DNA from: JAFALK01 sp036500605
GTDB taxonomy: Bacteria; Pseudomonadota; Gammaproteobacteria; Burkholderiales; Burkholderiaceae_C
DNA: 64,000 bases
NCBI GenBank assembly: GCA_036500605.1
Contig: DASYBU010000004.1
Location: 101,942 to 165,941 of the forward strand
Direction: 5' to 3'
The stretch's first letter is position 1. Each line of letters starts with the position of its first letter. Of the stretch, positions 44,890 to 52,182 are shown piece by piece. Made by a program: the position numbers and the translations under genes. Under the pieces are notes generated by a model. The model was not told the DNA's origin. It made no database searches and saw only the letters and a program-made list of their open reading frames with translations.

Positions 44890-46227
44890 TCAAGCTTGCA
44901 AGCTTACTGACTCTTTTGCTGAATCGTCACGGCACGGTGCACGGTTGTGATCGCAGGCGCGTGCGTAGCGGGCCAGCGCCTGGTGCACCTTGTCGCGCAC
45001 CAGATCCTCGGCACGCGCGGCGAGGCGGCCTTCGAGCACGGCCTGCGCCTGCTCGGGCAGGAACTGGCTGAGCAGGATGATCGGCAAGGGCTGCGCATTC
45101 AGATTGCTCACCAGGCGCTGCAGGGCTTGCTGAACAGTGGGCTCGCCCCAGTAGTAGCGGCAGCGGTCGCTGAGCGCGAAGGGACGCAGCAGGCGCTGTG
45201 TCGCGGGCGTGCCAGCGTAGTGCTTTTGCCAGTGGCGCGGATGCTCGAGCATGACGTGCTCCAGCGTCTCGATCAGCTGCGAGCCCTGTTCGGCGGGCAG
45301 CAGTTCGCGCTCCAGCAGCGCGAGGCCGAACCAGGCTTCGCGCAAGGCAAAGGTGGCGGCGGGGCCGACCTTGAGGATGGCGAAATGGTCGCGCACCATG
45401 CCGTGCAGCGAGGCTTCGGTCTGGTAGTCGGTCGAGTGCGCCTCGAACACCAGACCGGGCTGGCCTTCGATGAAGTTCGAAAGCTCGGCTGCGGCCGCTG
45501 GGTCGTAGTGCTGAACGCTGCTGTGGTCGAAGTCCACGCCGGGCTGCACCACCATCGCGATGACGCGCTTCCACGCCTCGCGCAGATCGGGCGTGGCGAA
45601 GGCGCGGCGGTGCACCTCCAGCGTTTGCGCGGCCGCTTCGGGGCTGGTGACGGCAACGCCTGAACCCAGGGCAGACTCGCCGCCGGGCACGGGCACTTCG
45701 GTGCCGATCACGTAGACAGGCGGAGATAGGCCCGCATCGCTGGCGGCAGTCTCGGCCACGAGCGCCAGTTCGGCCGAGCGCGCGGCCACGACTTCATCGG
45801 GCAAGCGCGCCGGATCATCGGCGCAGGCCATGCTGCAGTCGAGATGGATCTTGTGGAAGCCGGCCTCGACATAGGCGCGGATCAGCTCGCGCGCATGCGT
45901 CATCGCTTCTTGAGCGGGCAGGTGCTGCCAGGCATTGGGGCCCAGGTGATCGCCGCCCAGGATCAGGCGCTCCAGGGGCAAGCCCTGCGCACGCGCCATG
46001 TTCTGCACCATGTCGCGGAACTGCGGCGGCGTCATGCCGGTGTAGCCGCCGAACTGATCGACCTGGTTGGAGGTGGACTCGATCAGCAGCAAGGTGCTTT
46101 GCGCCAGGGCCAGCTGCATTGCGGCTTCGAGCACGTAGCGGTTGCTGCAGCATACGCTGTACAGCCCGACGGGTTCGCGGCGGCGGTGCGCGGCGATGCG
46201 ATTCTGGAGCGGGGAGGGGGCGAACAT
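44890..46227 (-). CDS. agaZ: AgaZ/GatZ/KbaZ family protein (tagatose-phosphate metabolism)
   Basis: This 445-residue protein shows the family's long core: REPVGLYSVCCSNRYVLEAA, LLIESTSNQVDQFGGYTGMT, LILGGDHLGPNAWQ, AGFHKIHLDCSMACADDPAR, YVIGTEVPVPGGE, LVFEAHSTDYQTEASLHGMV and DRCRYYWGEPTVQQAL. Members are described either as the non-catalytic, stabilising subunit of class II tagatose-1,6-bisphosphate aldolase or, in SEED-type annotation, as tagatose-6-phosphate kinase. No AgaY/GatY catalytic subunit and no PfkB-type kinase is in this window. ATG 46227 is chosen because upstream frame sequence is antisense to agaK. It follows agaK by 16 bp. Confidence 0.87.
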   Translation of the reverse strand: MFAPSPLQNRIAAHRRREPVGLYSVCCSNRYVLEAAMQLALAQSTLLLIESTSNQVDQFGGYTGMTPPQFRDMVQNMARAQGLPLERLILGGDHLGPNAWQHLPAQEAMTHARELIRAYVEAGFHKIHLDCSMACADDPARLPDEVVAARSAELALVAETAASDAGLSPPVYVIGTEVPVPGGESALGSGVAVTSPEAAAQTLEVHRRAFATPDLREAWKRVIAMVVQPGVDFDHSSVQHYDPAAAAELSNFIEGQPGLVFEAHSTDYQTEASLHGMVRDHFAILKVGPAATFALREAWFGLALLERELLPAEQGSQLIETLEHVMLEHPRHWQKHYAGTPATQRLLRPFALSDRCRYYWGEPTVQQALQRLVSNLNAQPLPIILLSQFLPEQAQAVLEGRLAARAEDLVRDKVHQALARYARACDHNRAPCRDDSAKESVSLQA

Positions 46228-46243
46228 TGACGTCAAGCTCTGA

Positions 46244-47182
46244 TCAAACGCTGAGGGTGCGCTGGCGAGCCAGCAGGGCAGCGCCGCGCGCGCCACCGGC
46301 ATCGCCGAACTTCGGCGGCAGCACGGGCGGCACACGCACGCCGCGGAACAGGTGGCGTGCCATCGCGGCGGGGAGCTCGTCGTACAGGCGTTGCAGCTTC
46401 GAGAGCCCGCCGCCGAGCACGAGGGCATGCGGGTCGTAGGCCAGCACCAGGCCGGCCAGGGCCTGGGCGAGCAGGTCGAGGTGGATGTCCAGCGCGTCGC
46501 GCGCCAGCGCATTGCCCTTGGCCGCCAGGGCGTGCACCGCTTCGGCATCGTCCACGGCGTAGCCCGTCAGATGCTGATGCAGGGCGACCAGGCCGCGGCC
46601 CGAGACATAGCGCTCCAGGCAACCGCGCAGGCCGCAAGGGCACTCCAGCAAGGGCAGGCCATAACGCTGCAACTGAGCTGACGAAACAGGCCAATGGCCC
46701 CATTCGCCGGCCAGGCCGTTGTAGCCTGTGATCAGGCGGCCGTTCACACAGAAACCGCCGCCCGCGCCGGTGCCGAGAATGGCGCCGAACATGCTCGGCA
46801 GGCCCTCGGCCGCGCCGCCGTTCGCTTCGGACAGGGCGAAGCACTGGCAGTCATTGCCCATGTGCACGGGGCGGCCAAGGCGGGCACTGAGGGCGGGCGC
46901 CACACGCTGGCCGTTCAGCGCTGGCACGTTGGAGCTGAGCTGACAGCCGCTGGCCGCATCGACGATGCCCGGCATGCCGAGACCGATCGCAGTGGCCGCG
47001 CGGCCGATCTGCGCTTCGCTCTGCTGCACGAGCTTCGCGATGCCTTCGATGAAGGCTTCAAAATCCGCGCCCGGCGTGGCGATGCGCTCGCGCCCGAACA
47101 CATTCAGCGCGTCATCGCAGGCCGCCAACTCGATCTTGGTGCCGCCGATGTCGAGGCCGAGGAACAGCGCCGCTTCAGCCAT
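46244..47182 (-). CDS. agaK: ROK-family sugar kinase, predicted GalNAc kinase AgaK
   Basis: This 312-residue protein begins with the phosphate-binding DIGGTKIELA (Asp11). It has the catalytic base Asp111 in HMGNDCQCFALSE, ATP-site glycines in GAILGTGAGGGF, and the ROK zinc motif with His163 (GEWGHW) and Cys181, Cys183 and Cys188 (CPCGLRGC). ROK kinases phosphorylate hexoses or N-acetylhexosamines at O6. The context (agaS, agaZ, agaA, agaR) points to N-acetylgalactosamine, as found for the Shewanella AgaK route, which replaces the phosphotransferase uptake of enterobacteria. Its start overlaps the agaS stop by 8 bp. Confidence 0.87.
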   Translation of the reverse strand: MAEAALFLGLDIGGTKIELAACDDALNVFGRERIATPGADFEAFIEGIAKLVQQSEAQIGRAATAIGLGMPGIVDAASGCQLSSNVPALNGQRVAPALSARLGRPVHMGNDCQCFALSEANGGAAEGLPSMFGAILGTGAGGGFCVNGRLITGYNGLAGEWGHWPVSSAQLQRYGLPLLECPCGLRGCLERYVSGRGLVALHQHLTGYAVDDAEAVHALAAKGNALARDALDIHLDLLAQALAGLVLAYDPHALVLGGGLSKLQRLYDELPAAMARHLFRGVRVPPVLPPKFGDAGGARGAALLARQRTLSV

Positions 47183-48317
47183 GGCGGTGGAGGGTCACGC
47201 CCTGCACGACGCGGTTGACCGTGCCGTCGGGGAAAGGGTTGTCGGGCGTCAGGCCCAGGTCCACGGACTTGTTCAGTGCCAGCAGTTGTGCCGCAATCAG
47301 CCACAAGGGTGCGAGCCAGGCGTCACCGAGTGCGGGCAGCAAAGGCACGTCGAGCGTATCGGTATCGAGACTCAGCACTTGCGCGGCGATGCCATCGCGC
47401 TGCAGCTCGTCGATCAGGTCCTGTTCATAGCGGCGTGCGGCCAAGCCCTGGCTGCGGAACACGAGCACCAGCGATTGCGCATCGAGCATGGATTTCGGGC
47501 CATGCCGGAAGCCCAGCGGCGTGTTGGCCACGGCCATCACGCGGCCGCTGGTCAGCTCGAGCACTTTGAGCGCAGCTTCCTTGGCCAGCGCCTCGTGCGG
47601 GCCGCTGCCGAGGTAGACGATGCGCTGCACGGGGCTTTGCGCCAAAGCCTGCATCGGCCCGGCCCACCTGTCGAGCGCGGCCTGCGCCGCGACTGCGAGT
47701 TGCTCAAGGCGCGCCAGACGTTCCGGCCAGGGTTCGCGGCCCAGCACGACAAGCGCCGCCAACAGCATCGTGCTGAGACTGCTGGTCATGGCAAAGCTGC
47801 GGTCGCAGCTGCCTTCGGGCATCAGGAGGTTCAGGCTGTTCTGCTGGCCCGCGCTGCCGCTGAGCAGCTGGCCTTCGGCATTGCAGGTGATGTTGAGGAA
47901 GCGCGCTTGATCGACGAACTGGCTCAGCAGCTCGACGGCGGCCAGGCTCTCGGGGCTGTTGCCGCTGCGGGCGAAGGAGACCAGCAGCGTCGGCCTTTCG
48001 CGCCGCAGATAGAGCTCGGGGTGCGTCAGCAAGCTGGTGGTGGCGATGGCGCGCACCTCGGCGGGCCACGCGGCGTTCAAGGTGTCGGCCAGCATCTCGC
48101 CGATGTAGGCGGAGCTGCCGGCGCCGGTCAGAATCACCTGATGCCGGGGCTGCTGCAGCCAGTCGCCCAGAAAGCCCTCGATGCGAGCGCGCTCGCTTTC
48201 AAGCAGTTGCGCCAGGGCGCGCCAGATGGCGGGCTGGTGCTCGATTTCCTCGGCCGTGTGCAGGCCCCCAAGTTGCAGCCAGTTCTGGCGCTCGCGGTGC
48301 AGAAGTGAAGAAGTCAT
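47175..48317 (-). CDS. agaS: AgaS-type SIS protein: galactosamine-6-phosphate deaminase/isomerase
   Basis: This 380-residue protein has two SIS sugar-phosphate domains (about 55-200 and 215-360). Key stretches are VILTGAGSSAYIGEMLADTL, LLVSFARSGNSPESLAAVE, GSGPHEALAKEAALKVLELT and NTPLGFRHGPKSMLDAQSLV, which are characteristic of AgaS. AgaS is the main galactosamine-6-phosphate deaminase/isomerase in proteobacterial GalNAc catabolism, giving tagatose-6-phosphate and ammonia. ATG 48317 is used; the upstream frame to 48539 would run through the promoter region and is rejected. It is the first gene of the six-gene minus-strand operon, with candidate promoter TTGACA-N17-TATCGT 22 bp upstream. Confidence 0.9.
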   Translation of the reverse strand: MTSSLLHRERQNWLQLGGLHTAEEIEHQPAIWRALAQLLESERARIEGFLGDWLQQPRHQVILTGAGSSAYIGEMLADTLNAAWPAEVRAIATTSLLTHPELYLRRERPTLLVSFARSGNSPESLAAVELLSQFVDQARFLNITCNAEGQLLSGSAGQQNSLNLLMPEGSCDRSFAMTSSLSTMLLAALVVLGREPWPERLARLEQLAVAAQAALDRWAGPMQALAQSPVQRIVYLGSGPHEALAKEAALKVLELTSGRVMAVANTPLGFRHGPKSMLDAQSLVLVFRSQGLAARRYEQDLIDELQRDGIAAQVLSLDTDTLDVPLLPALGDAWLAPLWLIAAQLLALNKSVDLGLTPDNPFPDGTVNRVVQGVTLHRHG

Positions 48318-48339
48318 TGTCGATTCCAAGTTCCGCTGA

Positions 48340-48388
48340 ACGATAGCAATCAACTTTCGAAATGTCAAATAAAGAAAGAAATAGAAAG
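48340..48388 (-). promoter_or_regulatory. aga operon promoter with AgaR-like words
   Basis: On the minus strand, TTGACA (48368-48363), a 17-bp spacer and TATCGT (48345-48340) form a good sigma-70 promoter 22 bp upstream of agaS. The spacer contains TCGAAAG (plus-strand CTTTCGA, 48354-48360) directly behind the -35. Two further GAAAG words (48374-48378 and 48384-48388), 10 bp apart, lie upstream of the -35. The published core for proteobacterial AgaR is CTTTC in multiple copies, so this is a likely AgaR operator. Confidence 0.72.
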
Positions 48389-48517
48389 AGTTGATTGAAG
48401 GAAGCTTGCGGTCTCTGTCCGGAGATTTCCGTCTTGAGGCTTTTAGTGTTCGATGGGTGCTGGGTTTTCGTGCCCAGACTTGGCCGAGATCGTCTTGTTG
48501 TTTTGTCGCGCTAATTC
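48389..48517. other. AT-rich centre of the aga/GH31 divergent region
   Basis: No convincing gene or repeated AgaR word was seen in this central part of the 387-bp intergenic gap. It is more AT-rich than its surroundings, contains T-rich runs such as GTCTTGTTGTTTTGTC, and separates the two promoter clusters. Confidence 0.5.
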
Positions 48518-48653
48518 GAAAGTTTTGACCGCTTCCCATCTCGAAAATGGCAAGTTTTATGAAAAAATCGCCCAGTACTTACCCGGAGATATGAGGTTAA
48601 CTTTCGATTATGGATTTGTATTCGTTGACTTCTTTCGATCTCGTTTCTAGAGT
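48518..48653 (+). promoter_or_regulatory. GH31 promoter with AgaR-like words
   Basis: TTGACT (48625-48630), a 17-bp spacer and TAGAGT (48648-48653) form a candidate promoter 52 bp before the GH31 ATG at 48705. The spacer starts with T followed by CTTTCGA (48632-48638), mirroring the aga promoter. A second CTTTCGA lies at 48601-48607, 31 bp upstream, and TCGAAAG at 48516-48522. This suggests the same regulator controls both directions. Confidence 0.7.
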
Positions 48654-48704
48654 TTGCATATTGGTTTCGGAATGCGCTCCTTCTGGGGGCTGGCAAGGAC
48701 TCGA

Positions 48705-51700
48705 ATGAAGAAGACAAGAGCACGCAGCAACATCCTCGGCTTGATGGTTGGGTTTCTCGGCACGGCCGCCGTGGCGGCGCCTGTCGGCAATCTGCTGAAG
48801 CTGGAAGCCGCAACCGCGCCCGCCCCGGCGGGTTCAGAAGACGGTGCCGCCACCAGCTTCGAACTGCGCACCGATGCCGGCGCGCGTTTGCGTATCAGTC
48901 TGTTGCGTGCCGATCTGATCCACGTGCAGGCCGGTCCGCAAGGCCAACTGCTGCCCAACGGCGACAAGGCCACGCCGATCGTGCTGCCGCGCCCGTGGAC
49001 CGCCACGCCGTACAAGCTGGTCGAAACTGCCGAAAAGGTCGAGATCCAGACCGCCGCGCTGACGCTGCGCATCCATCGCAAGCCGCTGCGCCTCGAACTG
49101 CTGCGTGCGGGCCAGAGCCAGCCGCTGTGGCGCGAGGTGCAGACGCTCGACCTCGCGCCGAAGCGCGCCGTGCAGGTGCTCAGCAGCGAGGCCGGCGAGC
49201 ATTTCTACGGCGGCGGCCAGCAGAACGGCCGCTACGAGTTCAAGGGCCGCGAGCTGCCGATCTCGTACTCCGGCGGGTGGGAAGAAGGCGATCGCCCGAG
49301 CCCCGCGCCTTTCCTGATGAGCTCGCGCGGCTGGGGCATGCTGCGCAACACCTGGAGCGACGGCAACTACGACCTGCGCCTCGATGAACAGATCAGTCTT
49401 GAACATCAGGAAGGCCGCTTCGATGCTTATTACTTCGTTGGCGCCGGCTTGCACGAAGTGCTGGCCACCTACACCGAGCTGACCGGCCGCGCCAGGATGC
49501 TGCCGCGCTGGGCGCTCGAATACGGCGATGCCGATTGCTACAACGATGGCGACAACGTGCGCAAGCCCGGCACCGTGCCGAAGGGCTGGAGCGACGGCCC
49601 GACCGGCAAGACGCCCGACGTGATCGACAGCGTGGCGCGCAAGTACCGCGAGCACGACATGCCCGGCGGCTGGATCCTGCCGAACGACGGCTACGGCTGC
49701 GGCTACAGCGACTTGCCCAAGGTCGTGAAAGGCTTGTCGGAGCTGGGCTTTCACACCGGCTTGTGGACCGAGAACGGCGTCGACAAGATCGCCTGGGAAG
49801 TCGGCCAGGCCGGCACGCGCGTGCAGAAGCTCGACGTGGCCTGGACGGGCCAGGGCTACCAGTTCGCGATGGACGCGAACCACTCGGCCTACGACGGCAT
49901 CCTGAACAACTCCGACTCGCGGCCCTTCCTGTGGACCGTGATGGGCTGGGCCGGCATCCAGCGCTATGCGGTGGCCTGGACCGGCGACCAATCGGCGAGC
50001 TGGGACTACATCCGCTGGCACATCCCCACGCTGATCGGCTCGGGCCTGTCGGGCATGGCCTATGCCTCGGGCGATGTGGACGCGATCTTCGGCGGCACGC
50101 CCGAGACCTACACACGCGATCTGCAATGGAAGAGCTTCACGCCGGTGCTGATGGGCATGTCTGGCTGGGCGCTGGCCGAGCGCAAGCATCCGTGGTGGTT
50201 TGAAGAGCCGTACCGCAGCATCAACCGCAAATACCTGAAGCTGAAGCTGCGCCTGACGCCGCTGATGTACACGCTGAGCCGCGAGGCCGAGCAGACCGGC
50301 GCGCCGCTGGTGCGCGGGCTGATGTGGGATCACGCGGAAGATCCGCAGGCCGCGACCGAAGCCTACAAATACGAATTCCTGCTCGGCCGCGATGTGCTGG
50401 TCGCGCCGGTGTTCCGCAGCCAGGTGGCCAGCCAGGGTTGGCGCAAGAACATCCATCTGCCCGAGGGCTTGTGGTTCGACTACTGGGACGGCCGCCAGGT
50501 CGAAGCCGGCCGCGAGGGCCGCACGATCGATCGCCAGATCGATCTCGCCACGCTGCCCTTGTTCGTGCGCGCCGGCGCCATCCTGCCGATGTATCCCGAG
50601 GTGCTGTTCGACGGCCAGAAGCCCAAGGACGAGCTGACGCTGGATCTCTACCCGAGTCACGCGCAAGGCGAGTCGAGCTTCCTGCTCTACGAAGACGACG
50701 GCCAGACGCGCCAGTACCAGCAAGGCGCGTTCAGCGAGCAGCGCTTGAAGATGCAGGCGACGGCGCAAGCCGTGCAGGTGCAGATCGACGCCGTGCAAGG
50801 CCAGTACAAGGGTCAGGAAGCCGCGCGCCGCTACGCGCTGGAAGTGCACACACACGCCAAGCCGCATGCTGTTCTGCTGGGCGGCAAGGCGCTGCCGATG
50901 CTGGCCGATCGCGCCGCGTTTGAAGCGCTGCCCGTCGACGCGCAAGGCTGGTTCTACGACGCCGCCGATCGCCTGGGCACGTTGTGGGTGCGCAGCGCCC
51001 GCACCGACATCCGCCAGGGCTTGAGTTTTGAGATCCGCGTCGCCGCTGATGCCGTGCAGACGCGCAGCAGCGAGTACCCGGCCGCACCGGAAACCGGTCG
51101 CGTCGTGCCCGCCGACAGCCTGATGGTGGTCGAGCGTCCCGCCGAGGAACCGGGCAATCCGCTCGAGAACGCTTTCGACGGCAAACCCGAGACCTGGTTC
51201 CGCACGATCCGCGATCAGTCGCAGCGCACCGGCCCGCATGAGTGGGTGCTGAGCCTCGGCGAGCGCCGCCTGATCGATGGCATCGAGATCGCGCCGCGCA
51301 GCGACAAGAACTGGAAGTACGGCCAGATCCGCGACTACGAGGTCTACCTCGGCGACAACAACGGCGACTGGGGCGCGCCGGTCAAGCGCGGCCAGCTGAA
51401 GCTGCAGCAAGAGCCGCAGCAGATCGACTTCCGCCCGACGGCCGGCCGCCTGCTGCGCTTCCGCGTGCTGTCGACGCAGAACCCCGATGGCAACGGTGCT
51501 TCGGCCGTGGATCCGATGGTCAGTGCCGCCGCTGCCGAGCCCGTCGCCAAGGCTTTCAATGCATTCGCGCCGAGTGATGTGGGGCCGATCACGCTGTCCG
51601 AGTTCAAGGTGCTCGAGCATCGCGTGCCTGAAGCCCGACCGCTGCAACGCGCGGTGTCGACCGTGACGCTGCCGAGCGGCGTCAGCAAGGACAAGCCTGC

Positions 51701-52103
51701 CAGCGCGGCGACCGAGATGCGCATGAATGGCCTGTTGTTCCACAAGGGCGTTGGCATGCGATCGGGCCAGAGCCTGGCGCTGCAACTGTCAGGTAACTGG
51801 CAACTGTTTCGCGCCGACCTCGGCATCGACGACAGCTGCCGCACCGCGGGCGGTTTGCAGTTCCAGGTCTGGGGCGACGGGCGCCTGTTGTACGACAGCG
51901 GCTTCGTGCAGGCGCCAGGCGTGGTCAAGCCCGAGCTCGATGTGCGCGGCTTGCAGACGCTGGAGCTGCGCACGCTCGGTGCACGCGGCGCCAAGCCCGA
52001 TCAGGTTTGCGGCAACTGGGCCAACGCCCTGTTGCTGGGTCAGGAAGGAGATGCCGTCCAGGCAGTTCCGATGAGCAAGAGCAGCACCGCGCGCAAGCGC
52101 TGA
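48705..52103 (+). CDS. Secreted GH31 glycosidase with discoidin-like and NPCBM modules; predicted alpha-N-acetylgalactosaminidase
   Basis: This 1132-residue protein starts with a signal peptide (MKKTRARSNILGLMVGFLGT, cleavage after VAA). A GH31 N-terminal beta-domain and a catalytic barrel follow. Predicted nucleophile is Asp377 in VQKLDVAWTG and acid/base Asp428 in VAWTGDQSASWDYIRWH. The barrel is followed by the usual beta-sheet domains (about 530-790), a discoidin-like (F5/8 C) domain at about 805-945 (NPLENAFDGKPETWF) and an NPCBM domain at about 965-1110 (GLLFHKGVGMRSG, VWGDGRLLYDSG). A GH31 group with similar accessory modules contains alpha-N-acetylgalactosaminidases. The divergent GalNAc operon makes that the best prediction; alpha-glucosidase or alpha-galactosidase activity remains possible. 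ATG 48705 has AAGGA 5 bp upstream and lies behind the predicted promoter. Confidence 0.85.
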   Translation: MKKTRARSNILGLMVGFLGTAAVAAPVGNLLKLEAATAPAPAGSEDGAATSFELRTDAGARLRISLLRADLIHVQAGPQGQLLPNGDKATPIVLPRPWTATPYKLVETAEKVEIQTAALTLRIHRKPLRLELLRAGQSQPLWREVQTLDLAPKRAVQVLSSEAGEHFYGGGQQNGRYEFKGRELPISYSGGWEEGDRPSPAPFLMSSRGWGMLRNTWSDGNYDLRLDEQISLEHQEGRFDAYYFVGAGLHEVLATYTELTGRARMLPRWALEYGDADCYNDGDNVRKPGTVPKGWSDGPTGKTPDVIDSVARKYREHDMPGGWILPNDGYGCGYSDLPKVVKGLSELGFHTGLWTENGVDKIAWEVGQAGTRVQKLDVAWTGQGYQFAMDANHSAYDGILNNSDSRPFLWTVMGWAGIQRYAVAWTGDQSASWDYIRWHIPTLIGSGLSGMAYASGDVDAIFGGTPETYTRDLQWKSFTPVLMGMSGWALAERKHPWWFEEPYRSINRKYLKLKLRLTPLMYTLSREAEQTGAPLVRGLMWDHAEDPQAATEAYKYEFLLGRDVLVAPVFRSQVASQGWRKNIHLPEGLWFDYWDGRQVEAGREGRTIDRQIDLATLPLFVRAGAILPMYPEVLFDGQKPKDELTLDLYPSHAQGESSFLLYEDDGQTRQYQQGAFSEQRLKMQATAQAVQVQIDAVQGQYKGQEAARRYALEVHTHAKPHAVLLGGKALPMLADRAAFEALPVDAQGWFYDAADRLGTLWVRSARTDIRQGLSFEIRVAADAVQTRSSEYPAAPETGRVVPADSLMVVERPAEEPGNPLENAFDGKPETWFRTIRDQSQRTGPHEWVLSLGERRLIDGIEIAPRSDKNWKYGQIRDYEVYLGDNNGDWGAPVKRGQLKLQQEPQQIDFRPTAGRLLRFRVLSTQNPDGNGASAVDPMVSAAAAEPVAKAFNAFAPSDVGPITLSEFKVLEHRVPEARPLQRAVSTVTLPSGVSKDKPASAATEMRMNGLLFHKGVGMRSGQSLALQLSGNWQLFRADLGIDDSCRTAGGLQFQVWGDGRLLYDSGFVQAPGVVKPELDVRGLQTLELRTLGARGAKPDQVCGNWANALLLGQEGDAVQAVPMSKSSTARKR

Positions 52104-52182
52104 CACCCCATCCCCACCCGCCCGGCGATCGAGGTCTTTCAGGACCTTGAGGCCAGAGGCTTGCCTAAAAAGAGGAAAGACG

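Noticed and set aside
44892..44905. AAGCTTGCAAGCTT perfect palindrome near agaR
   Set aside because: It lies at the 3' end of agaZ, lacks a CTTTC word and is a simple doubled hexamer; no support as an operator.
48511..48650. ORF beginning 48453 or 48511 in the aga/GH31 intergenic region
   Set aside because: Short frames (up to 100 codons) with no family likeness overlap predicted promoter elements; composition is non-coding and AT-rich.
48834..51785. 983-codon minus-strand frame under the GH31 gene
   Set aside because: Low-complexity Arg/Ala/His/Val composition and full overlap with a clear glycosidase; a shadow frame.
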